Part shown: positions 55,731-64,000 of the stretch, one piece after another
How the letters are laid out: each line of letters starts with the position of its first letter
Position numbering within the stretch: position 1 is the first letter of the stretch
Assembly: GCA_045565695.1 (NCBI GenBank)
Contig: JBJLEZ010000009.1
Coordinates: 62,001-126,000, forward strand
Reading direction: 5' to 3'
DNA: 64,000 bases
Origin: GCA-2690565 sp002457235
GTDB lineage: Bacteria > Verrucomicrobiota > Verrucomicrobiia > Opitutales > Coraliomargaritaceae
The notes under the pieces: model-generated
Databases searched by the model: none
What the model saw: the letters and a program-made list of their open reading frames with translations, nothing else
What the model was told of the DNA's origin: nothing
Translations under genes and position numbers: made by a program

Positions 55731-56489
55731 CTATAATCTCACTGGAATATTCAGAGATTTGAGATGTTCTTTAGCTTCTGAAATTGAATAAGTTCCAAAG
55801 TGAAAGATTGAAGCAGCTAATACGGCATTAGCTTTACCTTTAATGATTGCATCAGCTAAATGGTCAAGATTTCCAGCACCTCCAGATGCAATGATAGGAA
55901 TGCCTACTGCATCACTAACTTGCTGATTTAATTCTAAATCATATCCATCTTTTGTTCCGTCTGCATCCATACTTGTTAACAAGATTTCACCAGCACCACG
56001 CCTTTCAACTTCTTTTACCCATTCAATAAGGTCTTTGCCCGTATCATTTCTACCTCCATGGGTGAAAACTCTCCATTTATTATCCGATATTTTCTTTGCA
56101 TCTACAGCAACAACAATACATTGATTTCCAAACTTATTTGAGGCATCTGATATTAGTTTAGGGTTTAGCAATGCAGAAGTATTTAAACTCACTTTGTCTG
56201 CACCTGCATTGAGCATTGTTCGAATGTCTTCTAAATTTCTTAATCCACCACCAACAGTTAAGGGCATAAAGCACTCGGAGGCAGTTCGTTCTACAACGTC
56301 TAGCATTATTTTTCGCTCTTCATTCGAAGCAGTTATATCTAAAAAAACAAGTTCATCAGCACCTTGTTTTTCGTAGGCCTTTGCTTGCTGAACGGGATCG
56401 CCGGCATCGATTAAATCGACAAAACGAACGCCTTTCACGACTCTTCCAGCATGAACATCTAGACAGGGTATGATTCTTATAGAAAGCAC
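55731..56489 (-). CDS. hisF: Imidazole glycerol phosphate synthase cyclase subunit
   Basis: Synthesises the imidazole ring in histidine biosynthesis, using ammonia from HisH. Catalytic D11 (IIPCLDVHAG) and D130 (VVAVDAKK) are both present, with VKGVRFVDLIDAGDP, LTVGGGLRNLEDIR and IIASGGAGNLDHL. Length 252 is exact for the family. No other his genes are linked. Convergent with mazG, 10 bases apart. Confidence 0.97.
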   Translation of the reverse strand: MLSIRIIPCLDVHAGRVVKGVRFVDLIDAGDPVQQAKAYEKQGADELVFLDITASNEERKIMLDVVERTASECFMPLTVGGGLRNLEDIRTMLNAGADKVSLNTSALLNPKLISDASNKFGNQCIVVAVDAKKISDNKWRVFTHGGRNDTGKDLIEWVKEVERRGAGEILLTSMDADGTKDGYDLELNQQVSDAVGIPIIASGGAGNLDHLADAIIKGKANAVLAASIFHFGTYSISEAKEHLKSLNIPVRL

Positions 56490-56520
56490 AGATTAGTTAA
56501 AAAAATGTGATAAAAAGTGG

Positions 56521-58296
56521 TTATGCATCTGCAAAAGTAATATCTGGTTCGAAACATAATGCTAAGCGGTATTCTGTGCCTTTTCGCATAATTAAGGGAT
56601 GATCTCGTTCTAGGGTTTGTATATAATGAATTTTCCCGTTATGAGTCCTATAGTTAGAATCCTGTGAAACAGTTTCAGTTTGTTTCCATTGTGCTTGAAA
56701 ATCATCTTTTATGACTTCGGCTCTATGTCCTTCTTCGCCAAGAGTAAAAGAGGTTCCAATACGATAGGTTGAATGAGGAGCAGCAATGGCAATTGAGTAA
56801 CGTATTCGATTTAATTGGATCTGGCTTTCAACCTTAAAGATGTATTCGCAATTAATTTTTCCTCCAGCAAAAACCCAATTAACTCTACAAGAACCTAAGC
56901 CATTAGCAAAAACTCCCTCTTTAGTAATGAGCGTGGGTTGATCGTAAGAAAATTGAAGTGTGTTTCGCATACCCATCTTGGTAGTACAATTTTTTCCATA
57001 ATAAGCAGGAACGATAGTCTTATCTCCAAACGTTAATTCAGGAATCATGATCGGCATGTATTTATTAACAGGCCAATCAAAGATTCCGGGTGCATGTGGG
57101 AATGCGAGATAGTCGCAACTATCCAAATGATCTTTGCTAGGTGCAACTAATGGTAGCTGAAAGGATAATCCAGAATCAGGATCTTGGTAAACGAATATAC
57201 CTTGTTCTTTCTTTGAGGTTTTGTCGAAATTGATAAAACGTCCAATTTTTCTAGGATTGGGTGCAGTTTCTGATGCATAGTTATTTCCAATTGATTTTAT
57301 CAGTCGTGACCATTGGCAAAGATAACGTGCCGCATCGAAGTTAGCGATACGATTTGTATAAGATGGATCCGTATTTCTTTCATCATCACGAATTACCAAA
57401 TAACCGTGCTCTTGATTAAGGTAAGTGATGAAAAAATTCAGAAACAGTTTTTTAACAGTATCTTGATAGAGATCAGCTTGGGTTTTTGATATCCATCCAT
57501 CTCTCATCGCTTGAAGTATTATGCTAATTGAGCACATTTGACCATAGGCTCCAATAGAACGACCATAACTCCATCCAGTTCCATCTTGGCGTACCATATC
57601 AGGAATAAGTTTTAAATACTTTTCCGCCTTTGTTCTAAGACTGGCTAGTTTTCGTTCTCTTAGATTAATGTTAGCGTGTAGTTGTAATGCTTGACGAATG
57701 AAGACAAAAGAAGAAACACCATAAATATCAAAAGTCCCAGAAATCTTGCTAGAATCACCATCCACATCATCAAAGTATCCAGAAGATGAATTGCTTTCAA
57801 TGCGTTCTAAAAACCGGTCAATCAACTTACCAGTTTCGTCTTTTTTTGAAAGACCAACACTATAACGTGTGACTGATTTGCCTATGTTGAATGCCTGATA
57901 ATGATTATTGTAATCATTTCGTTCCAATAATTGTAGGTCTAATTGCTCTCGGGTTGGTTCCAGAAGTCGCTCCCAAATAGGGTTTCGGTCTTTTGCAGAG
58001 CCAAAGGAAAGTAAGCCTAAACTGGCAAAAGCAAGCCCGCCTTCATGGCTTTCTTGAGCAAAAGCCTGTGCTGTGATTGTACGTGCCGCCAAATCTAATA
58101 AATTATGACCTTCTAAGGTCTCCTCATTCGTTGCTCTAAAATATTCACCAATGGCGAATGCCGCATGTCCTGATTCATAGCCTGTTGCATTCTCATTAGG
58201 AAAAGGACTGATTGTCCCGTTATCTTCAATTGCGTCTAAGTTATGGCTTAAAATCGAACGAGCCATGTCCAAACATTGTTCTGCAAAATTTTCCAT
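56521..58296 (-). CDS. Large conserved protein of unknown function, alpha/alpha-toroid-like
   Basis: Not confidently recognised. No signal peptide. The first 350 residues are a series of paired helices with aromatic/Gly turns (YESGHAAFAIGEYF, GGLAFASLGLLSF, NNHYQAFNIGKSV, DGTGWSYGRSIGAYGQM), like alpha/alpha-toroid enzymes such as heparinase- or lyase-type proteins. The last 220 residues look beta-rich (FVYQDPDSGLSFQLPLVAP, then INCEYIFKVES). This layout would fit a polysaccharide- or glycoside-acting enzyme, but no catalytic motif is clear and a cytoplasmic location argues for caution. Alone, 31 bases upstream of hisF. Confidence 0.6.
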   Translation of the reverse strand: MENFAEQCLDMARSILSHNLDAIEDNGTISPFPNENATGYESGHAAFAIGEYFRATNEETLEGHNLLDLAARTITAQAFAQESHEGGLAFASLGLLSFGSAKDRNPIWERLLEPTREQLDLQLLERNDYNNHYQAFNIGKSVTRYSVGLSKKDETGKLIDRFLERIESNSSSGYFDDVDGDSSKISGTFDIYGVSSFVFIRQALQLHANINLRERKLASLRTKAEKYLKLIPDMVRQDGTGWSYGRSIGAYGQMCSISIILQAMRDGWISKTQADLYQDTVKKLFLNFFITYLNQEHGYLVIRDDERNTDPSYTNRIANFDAARYLCQWSRLIKSIGNNYASETAPNPRKIGRFINFDKTSKKEQGIFVYQDPDSGLSFQLPLVAPSKDHLDSCDYLAFPHAPGIFDWPVNKYMPIMIPELTFGDKTIVPAYYGKNCTTKMGMRNTLQFSYDQPTLITKEGVFANGLGSCRVNWVFAGGKINCEYIFKVESQIQLNRIRYSIAIAAPHSTYRIGTSFTLGEEGHRAEVIKDDFQAQWKQTETVSQDSNYRTHNGKIHYIQTLERDHPLIMRKGTEYRLALCFEPDITFADA

Positions 58297-58456
58297 GTTT
58301 ATATTTAATAAATAGTTACCCTTTACTATTTTGATGAATCTCTCCTACTTTATGTCAACTGGGTATTTGTTAATTTAAGCTCTTTTTTCATTCTTATGAT
58401 TGACGGTATATGATAAAAACAAAAAATACACGCTATCATTACAGTAATAATTCACA

Positions 58457-60397
58457 ATGGAAAGTTTATCTCAAGAAAACAGAAAGTTTAGCCCAGTTCC
58501 CCAATTTGTAAATCAAGCAAAGATTGCAGGTATGGATGCCTACAAGGAACAATATAAGAAAAGTATAGAAAACCCTTCGGAGTATTGGTCGAGTGTTGCA
58601 AATGAACTTCACTGGTTTAAGCCTTGGGAAAAGGTCTTAGATGAATCAAATGCACCATTTTATCAATGGTTCACAAATGCAAAAACTAATATTAGTTATA
58701 ATTGTTTAGATCGACAAGTTGAATTAGGGAAGGGTGATAAGGTTGCATTTTATTGGGAGGGTGAGCCTGGAGATAAAAAGGCATTTACTTATAAAGAGCT
58801 TCTAGAAGAAGTCTGTCGTTTTGCTAATGTATTAAAATCATTTGGCGTCAAAAAAGGTGATCGAATTGCACTTTACCTGCCAATGATCCCAGAGTTGGTC
58901 TTTGCAGTTCTGGCCTGTGCAAGAATAGGTGCGGTGCATTCCGTTATTTTTGCAGGCTTTTCATCTGAATCAATACGGGATCGAGTAGAAGATTGTCAGA
59001 CACGAATGATAATTACTGCAGATGGCGGATACCGAAGAGGCAAAGTACTTGAACTGAAAAAAATCGTCGATGAAGGTATAGCAAATTGCAATTCGATCAG
59101 TGAAGTTCTTGTTATTAAGCGTGGAGGCGATCTAGCAATCGATTGTCCCATGTCAGAAGGGCGAGATTTTTGGTATGATACTTTGAGTGTAAACCGTTCC
59201 CACGAATGTCCAGCTGAAGAAATGGATTCGGAAGATCTGTTATTTTTACTTTATACAAGTGGTACTACGGGAAAACCTAAAGGGATCATGCATACTACAG
59301 CAGGATACCAAGTATTTAGTTATATTACGTCAAAGTATGTTTTTGACCTAAATGATGATGATGTTTATTGGTGTACTGCTGATGTAGGGTGGATCACTGG
59401 TCATACCTACATCGTTTATGGGATTTTACAAAATGGTGCTACCCAACTCATTTATGAAGGAGCGCCAAATCATCCGGACCCTGCGCGCTTTTGGAATTTA
59501 ATTGAAGACTATAAGGTTACGACTTTTTACACAGCACCTACTGCAATCCGTGCTTTCATGAAGTGGGGTGATCATTGGCTTGAAGGAAAAGATTTAAGTA
59601 GTCTTAGGTTGCTGGGAAGTGTTGGAGAACCTATAAACCCTGAAGCATGGATGTGGTATCATAAAAAAATTGGTGCTTCGAGATGTCCCATTGTCGATAC
59701 TTGGTGGCAAACTGAAACAGGAGGTCATTTGCTCACTCCATTACCTGGGGCAATTCCTACTAAGCCAGGTTGTGCCACAGTTCCATTTTTTGGGATCGAA
59801 CCATTAGTCTTAAATGAAGAAGGCGAAGAGGTAGATGTAGGTATCTTAGCAATAAAAAATCCATGGCCAGGTATGTTGAGGGGCATTTATGGAGATGAGC
59901 AGCGTTACATTGATACTTATTGGAGTAAGTGGAACGGGCAACATTATTTCCCTGGAGACGGTGCGCGTATTGATGAAGATGGCTATTATTGGATATTAGG
60001 CAGAGTTGACGATGTGGTGAATGTCTCTGGACATAGAATCGGTACAGCTGAATTAGAAAGTATATTTGTTGAGCACGAAAGTATTGCGGAAGCAGCTGTC
60101 ATTGGAATTAAACATGAAATCAAGGGGCAAGGGTTGCTGGCATTTGCTACCGTTATTCAAGGAAAGTCTGCAGACGAGGAATTGCAAAAAGATTTAATAC
60201 AATTAGTAGACAAACGTATTGGTAAATTTGCTCGTCCAGAAAAAATCATTTTTTCTTCGGATTTACCCAAAACTCGATCAGGGAAAATTATGCGTCGTCT
60301 ATTACGATCAATTGCCGATGGAGATGATCTTGGTAATATAACAACCTTAGCCGACCCTTCAGTAGTTGATGAAATTCAAAAACAATTTAATCAATAA
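58457..60397 (+). CDS. acsA: Acetyl-CoA synthetase
   Basis: Activates acetate with ATP and CoA. The P-loop-like YTSGTTGKPKGIMHTTAGY, DTWWQTETGGHLL, GDGARIDEDGYYWILGRVDDVVNVSGHRIGTAE and the C-terminal K610 in TRSGKIMRRLLR (the lysine that is reversibly acetylated in relatives) are all present. Length 646 is normal. Followed after 64 bases by ilvE. Confidence 0.97.
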   Translation: MESLSQENRKFSPVPQFVNQAKIAGMDAYKEQYKKSIENPSEYWSSVANELHWFKPWEKVLDESNAPFYQWFTNAKTNISYNCLDRQVELGKGDKVAFYWEGEPGDKKAFTYKELLEEVCRFANVLKSFGVKKGDRIALYLPMIPELVFAVLACARIGAVHSVIFAGFSSESIRDRVEDCQTRMIITADGGYRRGKVLELKKIVDEGIANCNSISEVLVIKRGGDLAIDCPMSEGRDFWYDTLSVNRSHECPAEEMDSEDLLFLLYTSGTTGKPKGIMHTTAGYQVFSYITSKYVFDLNDDDVYWCTADVGWITGHTYIVYGILQNGATQLIYEGAPNHPDPARFWNLIEDYKVTTFYTAPTAIRAFMKWGDHWLEGKDLSSLRLLGSVGEPINPEAWMWYHKKIGASRCPIVDTWWQTETGGHLLTPLPGAIPTKPGCATVPFFGIEPLVLNEEGEEVDVGILAIKNPWPGMLRGIYGDEQRYIDTYWSKWNGQHYFPGDGARIDEDGYYWILGRVDDVVNVSGHRIGTAELESIFVEHESIAEAAVIGIKHEIKGQGLLAFATVIQGKSADEELQKDLIQLVDKRIGKFARPEKIIFSSDLPKTRSGKIMRRLLRSIADGDDLGNITTLADPSVVDEIQKQFNQ

Positions 60398-60461
60398 TTT
60401 ATTTAACGAATTTGTAAGCTAGACAAAAAGCAAACTTATCACACTCTAAGCGTATTATCAT

Positions 60462-61328
60462 ATGAAAATATTTTTAAATAATCAATTAGTCGATGCAGAG
60501 AATGCTAAGATTTCCGTTTTTGATCATGGTCTATTGTATGGTGATGGAGTTTTTGAAGGGATTCGCCTCTACAATAAATGTATCTTTAAATTAGAGGAGC
60601 ATTTGATCCGGTTGGAAATGTCTGCTAAAGCATTAATGTTAGATATTCCTATGGATAGGGAAGCTTTGACGAAAGCCGTATGTGATACTTGCAAAGCAAA
60701 TGGATTGGAAAATGGTTACATTCGTTTAGTCGTTACTAGAGGCGTTGGCAATCTAGGTCTTTCTATAAAAAATTGTAATCATCCTCAAATCATTATCATT
60801 GCAGATAACATTCAATTGTATCCAAAGGAATATTATGAAAAAGGGTTGAAGATAATAACAGTGCCAACTCGTAGAAATAATTCAGCTGCCTTACCACCTA
60901 TGATAAAGTCATTGAATTATTTAAATAATATTTTAGCTAAGATTGAGGCTCAAAACCTAGGTTACCAAGAAGCAATAATGTTGAATGATCAAGGCTATGT
61001 AGCGGAGTGTACGGGTGATAATATTTTCATGCTTGAGAATGGTATCCTTTATACGCCGAAAATTGCCTCTGGCTCCTTAAAGGGGATCACCCGAGAGGTT
61101 GTTATTGAAATTGCTGAAGAACTTAAGATTGAATTAATCGAGACAGAGATGACTCGTTATGATACTTGGATTGCTGACGAAATGTTTTTGACGGGCACAG
61201 CGGCAGAATTAATTCCAATTGTCGAGGTAGATTCTCGTAAAATTGGAAATGGTCAGCCTGGAATCATAACCGCAAAGTTCCTTGATTTATTTAAGACTAA
61301 AGTCACAGAGGATGGCATCCACATATAA
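60462..61328 (+). CDS. ilvE: Branched-chain amino acid aminotransferase
   Basis: PLP class IV aminotransferase. SVFDHGLLYGDGVFEGIRLY, PLP lysine K149 in MIKSLNYLNNILAK, EAIMLNDQGYVAECTGDNIF and LTGTAAELIPIVEVD. Length 288 and the Y-N-N pattern suit the short IlvE type; D-amino acid transaminase or aminodeoxychorismate lyase are less likely. It is followed by 121 bases that hold a sigma-54-like element. Confidence 0.93.
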   Translation: MKIFLNNQLVDAENAKISVFDHGLLYGDGVFEGIRLYNKCIFKLEEHLIRLEMSAKALMLDIPMDREALTKAVCDTCKANGLENGYIRLVVTRGVGNLGLSIKNCNHPQIIIIADNIQLYPKEYYEKGLKIITVPTRRNNSAALPPMIKSLNYLNNILAKIEAQNLGYQEAIMLNDQGYVAECTGDNIFMLENGILYTPKIASGSLKGITREVVIEIAEELKIELIETEMTRYDTWIADEMFLTGTAAELIPIVEVDSRKIGNGQPGIITAKFLDLFKTKVTEDGIHI

Positions 61329-61370
61329 GACGTTTAGCATATTTTCAATAGTACCTTATTTTAATAAGAT

Positions 61371-61386
61371 TGGCACTCTATTTGCA
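61371..61386 (+). promoter_or_regulatory. Sigma-54 type (-24/-12) promoter before mcsA-mcsB-clpC
   Basis: TGGCAC (61371-61376), five bases, TTGCA (61382-61386): an exact match to the RpoN consensus TGGCACG-N4-TTGCW in all but the variable G, with the GG and GC dinucleotides the required 10 bases apart. The predicted transcript would start near 61397, about 50 bases before the mcsA ATG. The left part (TTGGCACTC) also resembles half of a CIRCE operator, but no inverted mate follows. No enhancer-binding protein gene is in the window. Confidence 0.6.
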
Positions 61387-61449
61387 TAACTAGCTGTAAT
61401 TCTTTATATTTATTTTGCGATTTACTGAATTATTTTTACCATAAAAATT

Positions 61450-61941
61450 ATGTCCAACAAACTCAAATGTAGTCTTTGTGATAAGTATGCCACTGTTCAT
61501 CTGACTCAGATTATTAATAATCAAATACAAAAAATTGATTTATGTGAAAGTTGTGCACAAAAAAAAGGCGTGACTGATTCAGAGGGTTACTCTTTAGCAG
61601 AAATGCTTTCAAATGCGGATTATCAATCCGATACTCTTCAAGAGACTTGCGACACCTGTGGCTTATCTTTAGCTGATTTTAAGAAGTCAGGTCGTTTTGG
61701 CTGTGCCTCCTGTTACTTGAGTTTTGAGTCAGTTCTTAAGCCTATACTTGATGAAATGCATATTGGGGATAAGCATATCGGGAAATTACCTGTAAGATGC
61801 TTAAAAACTATTTGTAAAGAGGAACAAATTAAAACACTTAAAGATAAGCTTAACAGTGCTATTAAATGTGAGGCCTACGAAGATGCGGCTCAATATCGTG
61901 ATGAGCTAGATGCTTTGATGCAATCTCCTGAAGGCGTTTAA
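61450..61941 (+). CDS. mcsA: McsA, zinc-binding activator of the arginine kinase McsB
   Basis: Two paired zinc sites: C7, C10, C32, C35 (CSLC...CESC) and C67, C70, C85, C88 (CDTC...CASC), then a C-terminal UVR motif (about 128-160, LKDKLNSAIKCEAYEDAAQYRDEL). Length 163 fits McsA. The 14-base gap to mcsB and the order mcsA-mcsB-clpC match the Bacillus stress operon, but ctsR is missing. Confidence 0.92.
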   Translation: MSNKLKCSLCDKYATVHLTQIINNQIQKIDLCESCAQKKGVTDSEGYSLAEMLSNADYQSDTLQETCDTCGLSLADFKKSGRFGCASCYLSFESVLKPILDEMHIGDKHIGKLPVRCLKTICKEEQIKTLKDKLNSAIKCEAYEDAAQYRDELDALMQSPEGV

Positions 61942-61955
61942 GACAATAAACCTCT

Positions 61956-63026
61956 ATGATTGAAGAATTGATTAAAAAAGCGTCCTCAAAAGGTATTAAA
62001 AGTACTTCTAAAGCGTCCTCAGTTGTCATCAGTTCTCGTTTGAGACTCGCACGAAATTTAAAGAATTATACTTTTCCAAATCGTGCCAACATTGCTCAGA
62101 AGTGTGACATATTGACCAATATTGAGACAGTTTTAAAGGACATTCCTTATATGAAAAAAGGTTATTTTTTCAAAATGGAAGAATTGAGTTCACTAGAAAA
62201 AAAAATGCTAGTAGAGCGACATTGGATAAGTAGAGAGTTATCAGAAATTGATGAAGGATCAGCGGTTTCAATTTCAAGTGATCATTTATGTTCTGTTATG
62301 ATTAACGAAGAGGATCATTTGAGAATACAGTTTATCAAAAATGGGTTCAACTTAAATGCACTTTGGAAGACGGTGAATGATTTCGACGACCTCTTAGAAG
62401 ACAAACTGCCTTATGCCTTTTCAAAAGATCTCGGATACATCACTGCTTGTCCAACTAATTTAGGAACAGGTTTGAGGGCATCTGTTATGATGCATTTGCC
62501 GGGATTGTCTATATCGGACAATATAGAAAAAGTGATACGATCTTCAAACCAACTAGGTTTGGCGGTTAGAGGCTTATTTGGTGAGGGATCAGACGCAAGT
62601 GGTCACATTTATCAAATATCCAATCAGCAAACTTTAGGCGAATCAGAGAAAGATATTTTGGATCGTTTAGCAGGCGTATTGAAAAATATTATTGAGCATG
62701 AATTAAATGCCCGAATTAAGTATTATGAAAAAAATAAGGAAATATTGATCGATAAAATACACCGTTCTTTTGGAATTTTGCAAAATTGCCATTTAATAAA
62801 TTCTGATGAAGCAATGAATCATTTATCATTTATGAGAATGGCAATCGACTTAGGTTTTCTTCCTGAAGAATTTAGAAGGCTTATTGATTATCTCTTCATT
62901 GAAATTCAGCCTGGGCATATTCAATATCCTGATAGTAATATTAGTGTAGAATTAAGAGATATAAAGAGAGCAGAACTGTTAAGAAATAATTTTAACAAAC
63001 TTCCTTCACTTAATTTTGACAAATAA
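61956..63026 (+). CDS. mcsB: Protein-arginine kinase McsB
   Basis: Phosphorylates arginine residues in unfolded proteins, marking them for ClpCP. Guanidino-kinase fold: VVISSRLRLARNLKNY, NEEDHLRIQ and ACPTNLGTGLRASVMMHLP with catalytic C165. Near the C-terminus R334-D-I-K-R-A339 fits the RDxxRA pArg-binding motif of authentic McsB, which separates it from creatine or arginine kinases. Length 356 is normal. ClpC follows after 33 bases. Confidence 0.96.
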   Translation: MIEELIKKASSKGIKSTSKASSVVISSRLRLARNLKNYTFPNRANIAQKCDILTNIETVLKDIPYMKKGYFFKMEELSSLEKKMLVERHWISRELSEIDEGSAVSISSDHLCSVMINEEDHLRIQFIKNGFNLNALWKTVNDFDDLLEDKLPYAFSKDLGYITACPTNLGTGLRASVMMHLPGLSISDNIEKVIRSSNQLGLAVRGLFGEGSDASGHIYQISNQQTLGESEKDILDRLAGVLKNIIEHELNARIKYYEKNKEILIDKIHRSFGILQNCHLINSDEAMNHLSFMRMAIDLGFLPEEFRRLIDYLFIEIQPGHIQYPDSNISVELRDIKRAELLRNNFNKLPSLNFDK

Positions 63027-63059
63027 TTGGAACAGTATAAGCTTACTATATATTAAAAC

Positions 63060-64000
63060 ATGGAACCATTAAATAATTTCACACCACGAGCTCAGCAAGT
63101 ATTAGCTTTATCTAGGAAAGAAGCTGAACGCTTTAATCATAACTATGTCGGTACTGAGCATTTATTGCTCGGATTAATCAATCTTGGTCAGGGTGTAGCA
63201 GTCAATGTATTGCAAAAAATGGACTTAGACTTACAAACAGTTAGAGTTGCAGTTGAAAAACAGGTTGGAATAGGTCCTGAATCAAAGCCATTAGGCGCTA
63301 TTCCATATACTCCAAGAGTTAAAAAGGTATTAGCTCTCTCTGGGAAAGAAGCAAAATTGCTTAATCATTCTTACGTAGGTACTGAGCATCTTCTTTTAGG
63401 CCTTTTAAGAGAAGGAGAGGGCGTTGCAGCTCGAGTCTTGAAGTCACTCAATATCGATATTGAGCGGTGTCGAAATGAAGTGTTATCTGAATTAGACCCG
63501 AATTTTTCTGGTGAGGTTGAATCCTCCGCAGTAAATTCTTCCCCTGATGAGGAAAAGAAAGACTCTAAAACACCTGCACTAAAAGCTTTTGGTCGTGATT
63601 TAACCGAGCTTTCTAAAAATGGCGAGTTAGACCCAGTGATTGGACGACAACATGAAATCCAGAGAGTGGTACAGATTTTATGCCGCAGAACCAAAAACAA
63701 TCCAGTTTTAATTGGCGAAGCAGGAGTAGGTAAAACAGCTATTGCTGAAGGATTGGCTCATGAGATCAACTCAGGCTTAGTTCCAGAGATTCTAGAAAAT
63801 AAGCGTGTCATTACATTAGACTTAGCCTTAATGGTAGCAGGCACAAAGTATCGTGGACAATTTGAGGAAAGAATTAAAGCGGTCATGGACGAAATTCGTC
63901 GGGCGAAAAACATTATTATCTTCATTGATGAATTACATACAATAGTTGGAGCGGGTGCTGCAGAAGGTGCGATGGATGCTTCTAATATCTTCAAGCCCGC
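63060..64000 (+). CDS. clpC: ATP-dependent Clp protease ATP-binding subunit ClpC, N-terminal part
   Basis: Starts at ATG 63060 and is cut by the right edge after about 313 residues. Two Clp N-domain repeats (residues about 3-145; FTPRAQQVLALSRKEAERFNHNYVGTEHLLLGL and YTPRVKKVLALSGKEAKLLNHSYVGTEHLLLGLL), an acidic linker, then the first AAA+ domain with Walker A GEAGVGKT (219-226), GTKYRGQFEERIKAVM and Walker B IIFIDELH. The N-domain is the pArg receptor in Bacillus. Partner of ClpP (30181) and McsB. Confidence 0.96.
   Translation, partial: MEPLNNFTPRAQQVLALSRKEAERFNHNYVGTEHLLLGLINLGQGVAVNVLQKMDLDLQTVRVAVEKQVGIGPESKPLGAIPYTPRVKKVLALSGKEAKLLNHSYVGTEHLLLGLLREGEGVAARVLKSLNIDIERCRNEVLSELDPNFSGEVESSAVNSSPDEEKKDSKTPALKAFGRDLTELSKNGELDPVIGRQHEIQRVVQILCRRTKNNPVLIGEAGVGKTAIAEGLAHEINSGLVPEILENKRVITLDLALMVAGTKYRGQFEERIKAVMDEIRRAKNIIIFIDELHTIVGAGAAEGAMDASNIFKP

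Noticed and set aside
61370..61400. CIRCE/HrcA operator before mcsA
   Set aside because: TTGGCACTC is near the left half-site, but the inverted GAGTGC half with a 9-base spacer is not there.

Overview
The window is an AT-rich, gene-dense bacterial chromosome segment with about 60 protein genes, one tRNA and no rRNA, transposon, prophage or CRISPR array. No marker fixes the taxon. Several features together suggest a Gram-negative-type PVC-superphylum bacterium, most likely a Verrucomicrobiota/Opitutae-like lineage; this is inference. They are an exosortase plus a PEP-CTERM protein, FabD with the GLSLGE variant, a short EF-Ts, the gene order uvrB-dxs-xseB, mcsA-mcsB-clpC without ctsR, and almost no Shine-Dalgarno sequences.

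Layout. 1-2523: end of an NAD-dependent reductase and ligA. 2582-4705: a small accessory patch with a His/Met-rich envelope protein, a decayed PEP-CTERM gene, a terminator and tRNA-Leu(UAG). 4706-17103: a Na+/H+ antiporter, then fabD and assimilatory sulfur genes (cysE, cysH, cysJ, cysI) with a polyamine-type dehydrogenase, sufT and conserved unknowns. 17094-25446: a phosphatase, an M23 peptidase, a DeoC-like protein, a frameshifted mutL, a DUF255 protein and argH. 25471-36410: dus, bfn, aroK, a thioesterase, the protein quality-control run tig-clpP-clpX, then ybeY and pgpH (c-di-AMP type) and a HIT protein. 36512-44676: exosortase, glgA, an RNA methyltransferase, a frameshifted rRNA uracil methyltransferase, rpsU, a TIM-barrel gene, a divergent Hsp20-like gene, and rpsB-tsf with a clear terminator. 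44777-56489: uvrB, dxs, xseB, sufS-sufU, an amidohydrolase, an Fpg-like glycosylase, ubiE/menG, an HU-family gene, hisS, mazG and hisF. 56521-64000: a large unknown, acs, ilvE, and the arginine-phosphorylation operon mcsA-mcsB-clpC, which runs off the right edge.

How the genes fit together. Sulfate is reduced to cysteine (CysH, CysJI, CysE) and cysteine sulfur feeds Fe-S assembly (SufS, SufU, SufT). Protein quality control is represented twice: tig-clpP-clpX and mcsA-mcsB-clpC, the latter behind a perfect sigma-54 -24/-12 match. PgpH and YbeY sit together as in many bacteria.

Most notable observations: the sigma-54-like element before mcsA; loss of zinc-finger cysteines in both LigA and the Fpg-like enzyme; six single-base homopolymer indels that break three genes (PEP-CTERM gene, mutL, rRNA methyltransferase); a DeoC-like protein without its Schiff-base lysine; a dus gene with no ordinary start codon; and a terminator hairpin directly against a start codon.
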